DNA of 64,000 bases from Vicia villosa (GCF_029867415.1 NC_081186.1:20153915-20217914), one strand, 5' to 3'; positions 45,600-58,789 are shown, numbered from the stretch's first letter. Notes: a model not told the origin generated them from the letters alone. Program-made: numbers and translations.

Positions 45600-48421
45600 T
45601 TTCAAAAGGAAGGAAAAACCCCTATTTCTTTTTTTTCTTCACAGAAGAACACACGCACATTCCCAATATTTTATCAAGCTTTAAAAAAAAAGAATACAAC
45701 ACAATAACAACAAGATGGGGCCAAAAGCATAAGAAAAGGAGTCGACTTAAGGTTGTCAAAGAACCATTCACGACGAATTACATCCGGAAGAAGAGAAACA
45801 ATCCAATATCATCGCATACGACTTTGATTCAGTGACGTCGCTTCAATTGTCTTCAGCGCAAGAAACCAGATTGAAGCAAGCAACTAGTTATCATCATTGA
45901 TTGGATCAGCAACAACAATCATCATTCAATAATTCTAATCTTGTTTCAAAACTCGCAGAATTGTTTACTTGTTTGAAATTCCGTAAACTTTGTTGGTTGC
46001 AATTTCATATTTGTTTGTGTTTTGATTTCCTTACAGGCTATTAACTTGTTCCAACAAGTCGGCGATAAATCACTCAGAGCGGCGTCGGTGTTGTAGAGTT
46101 AACTTCGCAGGGGATCCACGGTTCAACCCTCCAGTCAACTCCTCCACCACTGCCGAACCGAGCAACTTCGACGATAACATATGCAGCAAATAGCAGTCTC
46201 TGTTCGTCTTCGCCTATCATCACAACAGCATGTTCGTCCTAGCCTATCATCACAACAGCACAAGAGCGATAACGAAGCACCTTCGTCGGAGAGATGCTCC
46301 TCCGTCAAATGTTTAGGTCATCACCGCCGACCTCAGCCACAAAGAACCTGCATCGTTACTCCATCGACTCGCAACATCGCTTCCGCACAGCACCGATCCA
46401 GAATCGCAACCGACACAACCGACGCTCATCATCACCACAACAAAATGACAACCCAACATTCTACGCAACCTGCGAATCGAGTTTCATCAATCTCGCGACC
46501 TGCAAACACATCTCAACGTCATCTCAGCATCACCGATCAGTATGTTCTTTTTCCCTTTGCAATGTTGTGAGTTTGTGATTCTGAACCTTTGTTCATGTGT
46601 TGTTGTGATTAAATTTTGGGAATATTAGATATAGAATTGAGAGACTGAAAGCATACTGAGAGTTGAGTGTGAGGTTGTGCAATTAAGTTGAACAGAGGGG
46701 TTGAAGAAATGTTAACGTGAGGGAGGCTGAGAGAGAGTGGGGCGGTCCACCTTTAGGTTAGGGGGTTTACTATAATTTTCTTTGGGCCTGGATACTTAAC
46801 TTAAGCCCATCCAAATCCATTTTGCACCCCCGCATGGTCCATTCACCACTCTATTGTGTTTGACTGTTTGTTTTAAAAAACATTTTGAGCCTACTCCAAA
46901 ACCAACCCAATCCGTTTCTCTCCATGTACCCCTGCCAGCGCTTAATTCCTTTTACCACACCTCCATGTTTGATTTTTAACTTATTATTAATAAATTTGTT
47001 TTATAATTCCTTCACTATTGTTTTTATTTTAATTTCATAATGTATCATTAAATAACAAAAATATTTTAGTTAACTTTCTCTTTAGAATTTATTTTTTAGA
47101 TGTCTTTTATGATTTCTCGGTTATTCACTAATATTTTTTTATCATATCTATCCTAACATTTTCTTGTATTGCGAGGTACATTCGAGTTGTTCATCTATTC
47201 ATCCTCAATCTCCTCCACTGGATCTCACTAATTCCAGATCTAAAGGACCAGAACGTGCTGCTCCACCATAGACCTCCACCACACTGAATCAGGTTTTCAT
47301 TTTCGCGCTCATTTCTTCCTCTGTCATATAACTGTCCTAAAGCCTTGTAATGGCTTATTGTATTTCTTCTATATGTTGCCTCTATTTTCCATGCAGGTGT
47401 TTATTGTAATAGTTTAGATTTATATTTCTGCCTTTAATTTTTGTGCCCACATGTGTTTATTGTAATAGCGTAGGACATTTAAATTCTGCCTTTAATTTCT
47501 ATATTTTTTTAATTGCGTGGTAAGTAATATTAGGGAGTGCAAGCCTTATAAATTAACTTAGAATCACTAATTATAAGATAAAATATCCGAACTGAATCAC
47601 GTGATTGTGCCACACACACACCTTTAGGGTAACCTCTCTTGTTGCCTGTTGCCTTATTACTGTTGCCTTGTTGCCTTACTAATTATGCCTTTAAAATAGT
47701 CAAGTCCCTCGATTCCGAGGATACCTAAAGCAAATGTTGCCCTCAATTCATTCATCATCAATTTTGTCCCTCGATGTTGCTTTGATAAATGATGATTTTG
47801 TCCCTCGATGTTGCTTTGATAAATGATGATTTGTCTCATTGCTAAGGTGTCCTCGCATGATGCCTAAAAAGATTAATGACTATTATATCCTTCCCTTAGA
47901 CTACCTGCCCTCTTTATGGCAGGGTCAGTCTTATGGCGAACGATAACTCCGATGACCCTTTACATCCAATAAAAGGACTTCCTACCCTCCAATTGTATGG
48001 ATAGCCCTGAAAAGCTAAAAGAACAAATTTTAAAACTTAGGGTAGTTGCTACTAATTGCTTGCTCTAAAATTCAAATTACTTTTCACACCTCCTTTTCAA
48101 AATGATTTCCAAAAAGGCTACGCTTATTTACAAGCTAAAATCCTTATTCAAAAATCTTTGCTAAACACACACGACACTTCAAACATTTCAAACAATTCAA
48201 AAGTGAGCTAAGAAATTAAGAGCCCACGGATAACCATGGATACAAAGGGTGCTTTAAACCTTCCCTTTGTATAACTTACCCCCAAACTCAATCTCTTTCA
48301 AAAAGGTTTTTTTTCTGTTCTTTTAGCCTTTCTTTAAATTGGATAAAATAAAAGTCAGTGGCGACTCTTGCTTACCGGGACATTTTTTTAAATAGTCAAT
48401 TCTCCCACCGTGTTACAGAAC

Positions 48422-48439
48422 TGGCGACTCTGCTGGGGA
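48422..48439 (+). other. Primer-binding site of element G
   Basis: A perfect TGGCGACTCTGCTGGGGA, four bases after the LTR end, identical to those of elements C and H. Confidence 0.92.
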
Positions 48440-49670
48440 TGCTTTCGAATAAAAGCGGGGTTACCTTAAAGTTTAGGATTCACTTTAAATGTTTTCAATT
48501 GTTTGTATTTGTTTGCTTTATATTTGTGGGCCTGTTTGGATTTACTTGTGCAAAAGATCCTAACCCGGATCTGAGTACCTTAGGTAAATGGCATGAGACC
48601 AAGGAGACTGCACGGCGTATACTGCTGTGGTTGATATGGTGGCCATCGTTAGTGTGACACATTGGTTTGTCCTGGTGATCCTTGGGATCCGACTTGAGGA
48701 AACACTTGGCTGTTGCGTGGTGTCATTAAGCACTAATTTGCCCTTAGAACCCTAGTTGAACTTGACTTTGGCCTATTAGAAAGTAGCGAGATGGCTGGCT
48801 TTAGTTCCGACTGAAGTTGGTTGATACTCGAAGCTACACTCATATGGACTGGACTTTCAGGACATTTTCGGTCGATAATTCGATTGCTGAACTGAAATAA
48901 GTGCCTTCGAGAAAGGTCAATGATATGAGCTCCCTAGAACCCGAAAATGTCACTAACCTACGAACTAATTTGCCCTTCAGTGGGGAGGGTACTTACGTAC
49001 GAACTTCATGCAAGCCTCTAAACCTAAGGACACTTGTGTGAATTGCTCGTGTTTGCTACTAACCTTTGTTTTCCTTGCAAGTTTCGTTTGTAGGATTTGT
49101 TTGTCCTTATTATCTTACGACATACCTGATGTGTTGCATAACATCATGACATCATATCATTGCATGTTAACTAACCCTTTCAAGGATCTTAGGAATTTAG
49201 GGCGCACAATTTCAGGTGCTCTTATCGAGGACTGAATTCCTATCAAGGGGCAAGAGGAGTTATTTTCCTCCAGCCACATGTCTTCCAAATCGAAGACACT
49301 GTACCTATCAAGGGGAAAGAGGATTTATTTTCCTCTAGCCACATGCATTTAAACTTAGGAACCAGTATCCCGAATCATAGGCGATGACCCACTCGATATG
49401 GTGAGCTTGATTCTCTAAGAAAGGACGTTCCAAGACGAAAGACGGAGTCCTTCAGACAAGGCTGCGACCGATTTAATTTCTAAATGTCGTGAACTAAATT
49501 TCCTAAAGATCCTTGAAAACATTGCATCTGCATTCATAACATCACATAGAAGTGACTTTGTCTTTCAGGTCGACCAACTGGTCAGACGAATACCATCAAC
49601 AAATCAATCTCTATCAGACATTCACTCTGGAAAGCATATCCCTCCAGACATTTTGAAGACACCTTATCAG
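48440..49670 (+). other. Leader of element G with two conserved hairpins
   Basis: Non-coding. At 49253-49271 and 49318-49336 two hairpins occur (AGAGGATTTATTTTCCTCT in the second), 65 bases apart. The same pair is at 59632 and 59697 in element H. The 99-residue frame at 48358-48657 crosses the LTR end and PBS and is not a gene. Confidence 0.65.
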
Positions 49671-50100
49671 ATATACATTCCGGAAGCTCGAACCCCAGAC
49701 ATTCTGAAAGTTCCAATCAGATGAACATTCTGGCAGCTTGACCCCCAGACTTCTGAAACATTCCAATCAGATATACATTCCGGAAGCTCGAACCCCGGAC
49801 ATTCTGAAAGTTTCAAACAGATGAACATTTTGGAAGATTGACCCCTAGACTTCTGAAACATTCCAATCAGATATACATTCCGGAAGCTCGAACCCCGGAC
49901 ATTCTGAAAGTTCCAAACAGATGAACATTCTGGAAGCTTGACCCCCAAACTTCTGAAACATCCCAATCAGATATACATTCCGGAAGCTCGAACCCCGGAC
50001 ATTCTGAAAGTTCCAATCAGATGAACATTCTGGAAGCTTGACCCCCAGACTTCTGAAACATTCCAATCAGATATACATTCCGGAAGCTCGAACCCCGGAT
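49671..50100 (+). repeat. 100-bp tandem array in element G
   Basis: Copies start at 49671, 49771, 49871, 49971 and 50071 (partial), exactly 100 bases apart. Each is a dimer of two related 50-base halves, one with CATTCCGGAAGCTCGAACCC and one with GAACATTCTGGAAGCTTGAC. The ORFs across it on the minus strand reflect the repeat, not a gene. Confidence 0.93.
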
Positions 50101-50104
50101 ACTC

Positions 50105-50430
50105 TGAACCTCTACACCAGTTCCACAACAACGACGTAAGCCAGAGGCACCTAAGCGTTAATTCACCAAAATTGACATGTCATTAGGTCAGGCACTGCAA
50201 TACCTGTTGAAGGCAGGAATGATGACTGTAAGGGACCTGCCTCAACACATCAACACTTCCTCCGCTAAAGCACAATCCAAATGTGCGATGTGCCTACCAT
50301 TCCAATAGTTGTTGGGCATTAAAGAATAAGATCCAAGACATGGTCGATGTTGGTGAAATTGAGTTCAATCCTCCTAAGACCCCTATGGTGATCACTGCTC
50401 CCATGCCTAATCAGGACAAGACTGATTAAT
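50105..50430 (+). pseudogene. gag remnant of element G
   Basis: A decayed copy of the zinc-knuckle part of Ogre Gag. FTKIDMSLGQALQYLLKAGM and VRDLPQHINTSSAKAQ correspond to FTKINMPISQALQHLLKANL in the Ogre at 4054-7814. The knuckle itself is broken (CAMC, then a frame change and stops). The end corresponds to ITAPMP before the conserved non-coding block. It is non-functional. Confidence 0.8.
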
Positions 50431-52479
50431 GTCTAGAAGGATGGACTATTGGCTCAGTAGCTTTACTTTCATTTGCAACTTCTATCCTGTTTGTTTAAAC
50501 ATTCGACTTATGATAGACATTATCTGTTTTAATAATCATCATCAATGCATTGCATAAGTTTGTCTTGAATAAATTATTTCGCTATCACTCATTTTTAATT
50601 GCATCTTTACTTTGCATGTGTTTTATGACACCCAACTCCTGCTAAGCTGTAAGCCGTTTGAAGGAGGATGTTGAAAACGATACCGCAACCTCATACAGTA
50701 TGCTTTTAAACAGACTATGCTGACGATGTGCAGGCATTGTTTCAATTCCTAAACAGTGGAGATATAAGGATGTTAATCCCTCGCCAACCCCTTTGAGCCT
50801 ACGGAGTCGAAGTTTCTTTCTCGTACAGATTAAAACCCTTGATCATAACCTGGGGTATGGTAGTTACTCAGTTAACTCAATTATACTAGCCGTTCATTCA
50901 CACAAATAGTGATGGGTTCCTGTAACCATTAAGTCAGGCAGTCAAGAGAAAATGTCAAGTCAAAACCTATGAAGGAGACTTATCAAAAATTGAAACATCC
51001 CGCTGACTGTAATCTCAAAATAAACCGTTCAGGCAAAAGTTAGGGATAACAAAATCAAGGTCAAAAAGAGGTTGCTACAAATCCTCGATAAAAGAAAATG
51101 TTACAAAAAAAAGGACGACTGCCTGTCCAAATAAACTTCCGGTGCTTTAACCATCATTAAATGTCAAAGTTACGACTTCAAGCTCTGCTAGGATTTAAAC
51201 GAAAAGTTGACTGAGCATAGGATCGAACATCACGAAGATTGGGATGGGTACAAATAAACTTTGAGCCATTATCCTTTGTTTCTTAAACCATGAACCAAGC
51301 CACGTTACAACCCTTGAAAGTCCTAACTGAAGCATGGTTAGTTCGAAAGCATACTGTCACCAAAAAGGTATCCTAACTCCTTAAGGTTTACCATAAATGC
51401 TGAGTTGATATCACGATTTTACAAACATCACGTTTGTATAAACATCACGCTTTTACATCTCCAGTTTTAATGTTTTTCAACAAACTCAAGACAGACATAT
51501 GCATTGCATCTCATGAATTCATTATCAAACATATTCTGCTACATAATTTCAAATGTTAGCATCAGAAAGAATTTGCACAGGGTAAGACTAATGACTAAAG
51601 GTTATCCCGACAAACGAAAAACACTTACACAGGACTCAGTTGACTCAAGTCAATAAATACAAGGGGCACGACATGCTTTGTCCAATCAATCCGGGGCAAT
51701 CAGGTCAAGATTCAAAGAATCTCTCAGAAGCGTCGCACAATCAGAGGCATGCATCCAAATGAGTCTGAAGCTACTTCCCAGTCAGTCAGGGGCATCACCA
51801 TAAGTCAAGAGTACAAGGGGCATCACCCATAGTATATATATCCAAAGGTCCTCACAAGGCGAATCTCTCCAAAGTCCCTACTAACAGGGGCAAAGCTACG
51901 CAAAGCCTGTTGACACCTCAACCAACAAGTCCAGGTATGGAAGTTACTATAATACTGGGGGGCAATGTTCAAGACATCCATGTCTTCCAACAAAGTCGGT
52001 TTCGCAGGACCATATCCCCACAGAGTAATTCTTAAAAAGACATCTTCAAATGTTCTCGTCCCAACAGAGACCTAGTTCCTTAACGGAGCTTACATCTTCG
52101 ACACTGCCGGTTCGCCGATACTTCTCTTTTCTCCAAACACGGTTTATTCATCTCTCTTATCCCTAGTCAGGGTGCATTAAGGATCAATCATTCAAATCGC
52201 TTTCATCCCCAAGCAGAAATCATAAATCCCCAGCTGAGCATCTTCAAAACAAGATCAGACATCAAAATCACAATGATATAGAGATTTATTTTCTCAATCA
52301 AGAAAAATCACTAATATACTCCAGATAGCATAAACATATTCATACATTGCATGCATCACTTCATAATAAACATACAAGTTTCTTATTTATTTTGAGAGAC
52401 TCGTCACATAATACATACATCATGACATTGCATAAAAACTAACTTTACCTTTTTCTGGATACAGGTACAAGCAGATAAA
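50431..52479 (+). other. Non-coding internal region of element G with block shared by C and H
   Basis: No ORF. It is collinear with 62640-64000 of element H, and the part 50690-51360 with 24895-25690 of element C. Strongly kept blocks include CCCGCTGACTGTAA (near 50999) and AACCAAGCCACGTTACAACC (near 51293). Confidence 0.75.
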
Positions 52480-53250
52480 CAAAATCTTCATCCTTCCAAG
52501 ATCTAATTCAGTTACTACAAACGGTGCTAACACGATCAACATTCGAAGATCTAATTCTATCATCACGAACGGTGTAGACACGATCATCCTTCCAAGGTCT
52601 AATTCAGTTACTACGAACAGTGTTGACACGATCAACATTCCAAGATCTAATTCTATCATCACGAACGGTGTGGACACGATCATCCTTCCAAGATCTAATT
52701 CAGTTACTACGAACGGTACTGACACGGTCAATATTCCAAGATCTAATTCTATCATCACGAACGGTGTAGACACGATCACCCTTCCAAGATCTAATTCAAT
52801 TACTACGAATGGTGCTGACACAGTCAACATTCGAAGATCTAATTTTATCATCACGAACGGTGTGGACACGATCATCCTTCCAATATCTAATTCAGTTACT
52901 ACGAACGGTGCTGACACGATCAACATTCGAAGATCTAATTCTATCATCACGAACGGTGTGGACACGATCATCTTTCCAAGATGTAATTCAGTTACTACGA
53001 ACGGTGCTGACACGATCAACCTACAAGGATCTAATTCTATCATCACGAACGGTGTAGACACGATCAGCTTTATAAGATCTAATTCAGTTACTAAAAACGG
53101 TGCTGACACGATTAACCTATAGACCACGAATGGTGTAGACACGATCATCTTTCCAAGATCTAATTCAGTTACTATGAACAGTGCTAATACGATCGACCTT
53201 CTAAGATCCCATTTACCACGAACGGTGATGACACGATCAACATTCAACAA
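52480..53250 (+). repeat. 48-bp tandem array in element G
   Basis: About 15-16 units of 48 bases in alternating pairs. One form reads AGATCTAATTCAGTTACTAC, the other AGATCTAATTCTATCATCAC, each followed by GAACGGTG and GACACGATCA. Because 48 is a multiple of three, long frames exist on both strands (276 residues minus, 150 plus), with a 16-residue repeat and no domain. Such arrays before the 3' LTR are known in Ogre-type elements as sources of satellites. Confidence 0.92.
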
Positions 53251-53279
53251 CTACTTCTCAACACTTCAAGTTTAGATAT

Positions 53280-54045
53280 AGTCTAACGTACGACTCATTC
53301 TGACTTTCAAAACTTATCAAGACAGGTGGCATCTTAAAACCCACTTCATACTCCCAACATCCAGATGACATCTGTAAGCCCATCTCCGATAAACTTTATG
53401 TCAAGGCCCGGATGGCTTCTTTAAAGCCTATCTCCAACAGACACTTCTCAACATACTAAGCTCAGATGCAGCCTAACGTACGGCCCACTCTGGTACTTCT
53501 CAAAACAAGGGATTCAGTCTAACATACGACTCGTCCTAGGATACAACCTGACGTACGGTGTATTCTGACAATTATCAACACAGTGGATCCGGTCTAACAT
53601 ACGACCCATCCTTCAGCCTAACGAACAGCTTTCCAGACATCTATCGATGCAATTGGACCCGGTCTAACGTATGACCCGTCCTTCAGCCTAACGTACGGCT
53701 TTCCAGACATTTATCAATGAATTGGATCCGGTCTAACGTACGACCCATCCTTCAGCCTAACGTACGGCTCTCTAGACATCTGTCAATGCAATCAGACCCG
53801 GTCTAACGTACGACCCGTCCTTTCGTCTACCGTCTAAAGTATGACGTATTCTGACTCTCAAGTCTATCAAGCTAGATGGAATCTCTAAGCCCATCTCAAT
53901 CAATTCTCTCAATATCCTGGAGGCATCTTTAAGCCAAACTTCATATTTCCTGCTGGATGGCATTTTTAAGCCCATCTCACACATCCTTCTGCCAACATCA
54001 ACTGATGGCATCTTTAAGCCCATCTCCTGGAAAGGTCCCTGCATC
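53280..54045 (+). repeat. Two further degenerate tandem arrays in element G
   Basis: At about 53480-53830, units of roughly 65-70 bases repeat GGTCTAACGTACGACCC, TCCTTCAGCCTAACGTACGG and CCAGACATCTATCAATG. At about 53330-53440 and 53870-54030 the phrase GGCATCTTTAAGCCCATCTC recurs. No coding function seen. Confidence 0.8.
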
Positions 54046-54144
54046 ATCAAGGACAAATTTTCTTGGTATTCTAGTGTTCAATCCTCTTCCACCTTCAGAT
54101 TCCAATAAGCACACAGGCTAATCTACATCTTCAGGTTTAAGAAA

Positions 54145-54160
54145 ATTGAACAGGGGCAGC
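54145..54160 (+). other. Polypurine tract of element G
   Basis: AATTGAACAGGGGCAGC lies directly before the 3' LTR start TGTCATACCCC at 54161. Confidence 0.75.
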
Positions 54161-54848
54161 TGTCATACCCCAAAATTTGCCCTCATTTATTTGAAAATGT
54201 CATTATATTTTGAATAAATGAATTGACACAATTGGTAAGGAGGTAAAGCTTGTAGATATAAGGTCGGGAGTTCGAATCCTAGCATTGACACCTTTCTCTT
54301 TTCTTTATTATATTGTTTTTGATTTCGTTTTACGCATTTCATAAAAAAATCACAAAAATATCAAAAATTGCATGTTTACCTTTTTAATACTTAATTTTTG
54401 TTTTTATTATAGGTTTTTTAAATAATGATTTTTAATTTATTTTATGCACATTTCAAAAAAAAAAAAGAAAAAAAGAACAATCATATATTATTTGACTTAA
54501 ATCAGATTTAATTTGATTGGGCTTTGATCCATATTTTTATTTCCTTACCTGTTGACCTAAAAGCTTGTATATAAATAGGTCTTTTATTTTCAAAAGGAAG
54601 GAAAAACCCCTATTTCTTTTTTTCTTCACAGAAGAACACACGCACATTCCCAATATTTTATCAAGCTTGAAAAAGAAGAATACAACACAGTAACAACAAG
54701 ATGGAGCCAAAAGCATAAGAAAAGGATTCGACTTAAGGTTATCAAAGAACCATTCACGACGAATTACATCCGGAAGAAGAGAAACAATCCAATATCATCG
54801 CATACGACTTTGATTCAGTGACGTCGCTTCAATTGTCTTCAGCGCAAC
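54161..54848 (+). mobile_element. 3' LTR of element G, interrupted after 688 bases
   Basis: Near-identical to 45176-45860, including the tRNA-like segment (54224-54279) and TATAAATA (54570-54577). It breaks off at CTTCAGCGCAA, where element H begins. The remainder may lie beyond the window if H is a clean insertion. Confidence 0.9.
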
Positions 54849-57800
54849 TGTCATACCCCAAAATTTGCCCATCATATTTATTCATATTTCAGTCCATCTA
54901 ACTTTCAAATGCTCAAAGATACGCAAGAAGGAAGCATGCAGTCTCTCTCCTAAACAACAACCCTCAAACTAGGGTTTTGCTTCTCTTCAAGAAAAGTCAG
55001 GTTTTAATACCTCCATTGGACCCCAAGGCCTCTCATATGATTCAAAGTATCCTCATGCCAAGTTTAAAGCCTTAATTCAAAAGATTGCTCACTCAATGGC
55101 CCAAACGATCAATAATCGACCGGTTGACCTAAAAGTCAATCTATGGTCAAACCATAGTCAAAACTTCTGATTTTTGGTCAACATCCTTATTTGGAAGTAT
55201 CATTCATCATTTGATCAAGGATTGATCATGACTCATCAAGAAAAGCTCCAAAATCATCAAGAACCTGAGTTTCTAAATTAGGGTTTTTAAGGAGAAAGTC
55301 AACCCAACTTTGACCAGCCATACCTTCCACATGGAACATCAGAAATTTCCCATCCAAAGCTCATTTTGAAGGAAATTGAATTCCATACAACTTTGTCTCT
55401 CACAAGCCAAGGCCAGAAATGTTTAATTTGAGAGATATGAGCCAAAACATTACAGGTCCTTCTAGAAACTCGCAAAAAGCTATTTTCTTCCAGAAGCCAT
55501 ATCTTTTAGATAAAATCCTTAAATGCAAAAAAGCTTCCAATGTGGCTTGTAGAGGACATCTTGAGCTTTCCAAAAAGTCATAGATCATCTCCATATGATA
55601 AATATTGAATGACTTATGGCTTGCACAAGTTGGTCAATTTGGAGGAAATACACTTAATGCAAAAGGGTGAATTTTGATTTTTTGAACCAATGGACTTAAA
55701 ATATGGATTCCCAACGTGACCATGGCCCATATGAGAGTTCTTAGACCAAAAATTTTATTTTTTATAATATTTATTATATTTATTTGAAGCCTTATTCATT
55801 TAAATATTATTAAATTAGGTAAAATATGAAATAATTTGTTTTAATTTTAAAGATTGGTTTACAAATCAACTATTAATCATCCAAGATGTCCCAAATATTT
55901 AATTCAAATCATGGCAAGGGAAATTGATACAAAAATAGAAACTTTCCATGATTTTTCCAATCTAAGATTAAATCAAATATTCACTATACCAATGATTGGA
56001 TTTGTGTGCAAGCTTTCTGACCTAAATCCATCTATTATATAAGGGCAACAATAGCACAAGCAGAGGGGACAAAAAAAAGAGGAGGAGAGAAACAAGGGTT
56101 TATCGTTGCAAAAAATGTCAATAAACTAGGGCACGCGTGAACTGTTTTTCCAGGGGATCTCATTCAATTCCAGGTGTCTATTCATGCTCCTGAAGGTGGT
56201 AGGAACAGTTACCAACCATTGTTGAAGCATGCAACACAACGGATCTCCCCCACCCGAGTTGCACCAATTGCGGTATTTTCTTCAAATTCAATTTTTCTTA
56301 TCCAGGTTGTTAAAATAATTTGATGCCTTTTGATCTGTTCAGGTAAACGTTTAGAGAGGTTTAGAACCTTTGTTCATGAGTTTTGATTCAAGATTCGGTT
56401 AATACCATTATTAGGGCATAAGACACATGTAGCTTCGTATCCTATTTTCCAGGTCGTTTCAGACTAAAATAATATGTCCATTGCATTCGTAGCTATCAAA
56501 TTAGCGGATCTGGGCAGATTTGGTTGTTGTTCAATCGCAATTTTGCAGGTGTTGGATGTTGGCCATGGCTGGTTTCGGATTCCGCAGGTAAATCTCCGTC
56601 TAAATCCGCAGGTAAATCTCCATCTAATTCCGCAGGAAAAATGGCAGGTTGGAAGGTTGAAGACAATGAACAGTATTCGATGGAAAAGGTGAACATCGCG
56701 TGGCCTCTCCTTATTCGTGGGTCAACACTTCCAACCCCTCTCTCCATTCGCTATTGGGTAGTCAGCAGATCCTAGGAGCCCACGCATTGACTGTTTGAAT
56801 TCTTGGAATCAGGGAGTTTTTCTGTTTTATTTATTATTTTTGTTGCATGTAATTATCAACAAGTGCAGGTGGATGGAATGGTTGGTGATTTTGGTTGCTC
56901 ATACTAACGTCACGGGTTCGATTCTCCCTCCTTACGTGTTCTTTTTAATTGAATTTAATTACAGGATCATACGCTCCTCACCCATGAGAGACCACAATAT
57001 ACCCTCACGTGAAAGCCATCAGATCTCTCTCTACCAAGATCCAACGCACAAGAAGATGGTGCTCCACCATGAACCCTCAAAATTAAAGTACACAGGATCC
57101 AGAGCTAAGTCCCTTTCTTTTTTTTTTTTATTTTATTTTTGTTTATACCTTATTATTTATTTCTTCTTTTAATTTATTTCTTTTAAAACATTTTTTATAA
57201 TAATTTTATTTAACTATTTATTTTGTTTAATCGAAGATTCGATTTTTTTCCTCATAACATTAAAAAATAATTGTTTTATAAAAAAGATATTACTTTGCAC
57301 ACGTTTTTTTAATTAATTAATTAAGTTAAGGTTTTTACACTAATAATTATTTTGGGGTAGTAATTTAATTTTTGGCTAATTAAATTTATTTTTTGCCTTA
57401 AACCCTGATTTTATCATGATCACTAATCACTGTTATTGGTAGGTATTGCCCATTAACTTGCTACCCATTTGGGGTTTTGCCTATTCAATTGTTTGCCTAA
57501 ATTATTATTATTTTAATTTTTGATCTGCCACGTTATAATTGTTAAGAATTTTAATGCACTAACGCATTTTTTCTTCGTGGCTAATTTTCAGGATTAATAA
57601 AGATCTTTCAGCCACGCGCCATGCCAATGAAAAAGCTAAGTTCTAATCCTTTTCTTATTTAAATGTTATTTTACCTTTTAATTTTTGCCTTAGGGTTTAT
57701 TTTCAATGCCAAGGAATTCCTCCTACACTCACCCCTATTATTTTCTGTTTAATTCTCAGATGTTCAGAGCCAATCAAGGGTTCGAGGAAGATCAAGGCGC

Positions 57801-58785
57801 TTAAGGATTTTTACTAATTATTGATCTCTCTTATTTTCTGCTTTAATTTCCCCAATCCCCGCAGGTGTTTATTGTAATAGCGTAGGAAATTTTATTTCTG
57901 CCTTTATTTTATTTGCGTGGTTAGTAATCTATGGAGTGATAAACCATGAACTGAATATAGATCACTAACTTACAAGATAAATATCATCGAAGTTAATCAC
58001 GTGATTGTTGCACCCACACACCTTTAGGGTAATCCCTCTTGTTACCTTTGTTGCCTGTTGCCTTATAATTCTGTTGCCTCTAAGTTTACTAAATAGTCAA
58101 AGTCCCTCGATTCCGAGGATACCTAAAGCAATGTTGCCTTCAAAGTTATTGAAACTCCCTCGATGTTGCCTTATAAAAAATGATTGTCCCCAATTGCTAA
58201 GGTATCCTCGCATGATGCCTAAAAAGATAAAATGACTATTATATCCTTCCCTTAGACTACCTGCCCTCTTTATGGCATGGGACAGTCTTGTGGCGAACGA
58301 TTATTCTCGATGACCCTTAAACATCCAATTGAAAGACTTCCTGCCCTCTCATGGTATGGATAGACCCTTTCGCCCTGAAAAGCTAAAAGAACAAATTTCT
58401 TCAAACTTAGGGTAGTTGCTATTAATTGCTTGCTCTTTTTCAAATTCAAATTCAAATTCAAAATCTTTCCCACTTCTTTTCAAAGAAAATTTTCAAAAAG
58501 ACTACGCTTATTTACAAGCTAAAGTTCTTCTTCAAAGTTTTTACTATTCACACACGACACTTCAAACATTTCAAACAAACAAGTGAGCTAAGCAATTAAG
58601 AGCCCATGGATAACCATGGATACAAAGGGTGCTTGTACCTTCCCTTTGTATAACTTACCCCACGAATTCAAAATCTTTCAAAGGTCTTTCCTGTTGTTTT
58701 AGCCTTTCCAATTGGATAAAATAAAAGTCGGTGGCGACTCTTGCTATCCGCAACATTTCAAATAAAGTCAGTTCACCGTGTTATA
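54849..58785 (+). mobile_element. 5' LTR of element H (3.9 kb)
   Basis: It starts TGTCATACCCC and ends GTGTTATA, where the usual CA has become TA. A TATA-like TATTATATAAGG is near 56033-56044. A tRNA-like A/B box pair lies at 56874-56925. The last kilobase is homologous to the end of LTR G, with the CCTTTGTATAAC and GTCGGTGGCGACTCT blocks. The frames at 56795-57172 and elsewhere have no domain. Confidence 0.88.
56874..56925 (+). promoter_or_regulatory. Second tRNA-like A/B box pair, in LTR H
   Basis: TGGAATGGTTGG at 56874-56885 matches the A-box consensus at 10 of 12 positions, and GGTTCGATTCT at 56915-56925 matches the B box at 10 of 11, with 29 bases between. No cloverleaf is evident. The position in the LTR differs from that in LTR G. 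Confidence 0.5.
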
Positions 58786-58789
58786 GAAC

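Larger units (their letters stand above)
45176..48417 (+). mobile_element. 5' LTR of element G (3.2 kb)
   Basis: It starts TGTCATACCCC and ends GTGTTACA, four bases before the PBS. A tRNA-like segment lies 60 bases in, and TATAAATA is at 45592-45599. The downstream third (47400-48417) is homologous to the end of LTR H. The 129-residue frame at 46181-46570 has no domain and is probably chance in a region of simple CAT/CAC repeats. Confidence 0.9.
45176..54848 (+). mobile_element. Non-autonomous Ogre-like element G
   Basis: 5' LTR 45176-48417, perfect PBS, leader, tandem array, gag remnant, conserved non-coding block, two more arrays, polypurine tract, and a 3' LTR that is cut after 688 bases by element H. 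No pol. It is inserted in the antisense gene of element E. The five bases before it are CACAC; the right-hand duplication cannot be seen. Confidence 0.9.

Noticed and set aside
46181..46578. 129- and 94-residue overlapping frames in LTR G
   Set aside because: Overlapping frames in low-complexity CA/CAT-rich LTR sequence, with no domain and no counterpart visible in LTR H.
49671..50100. CRISPR-like regular repeats
   Set aside because: The repeats are directly adjacent dimers without unique spacers, inside a plant retrotransposon. This is an ordinary tandem array.
52420..53250. 276-residue minus-strand frame and 150-residue plus-strand frame
   Set aside because: Both are translations of the 48-bp tandem array, giving a 16-residue repeat with no family similarity.
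56474..56775. Overlapping frames of 72-83 residues on both strands in LTR H with CCGCAGGTAAATCTCC repeats
   Set aside because: Short local duplication in the LTR, open in several frames. No domain.
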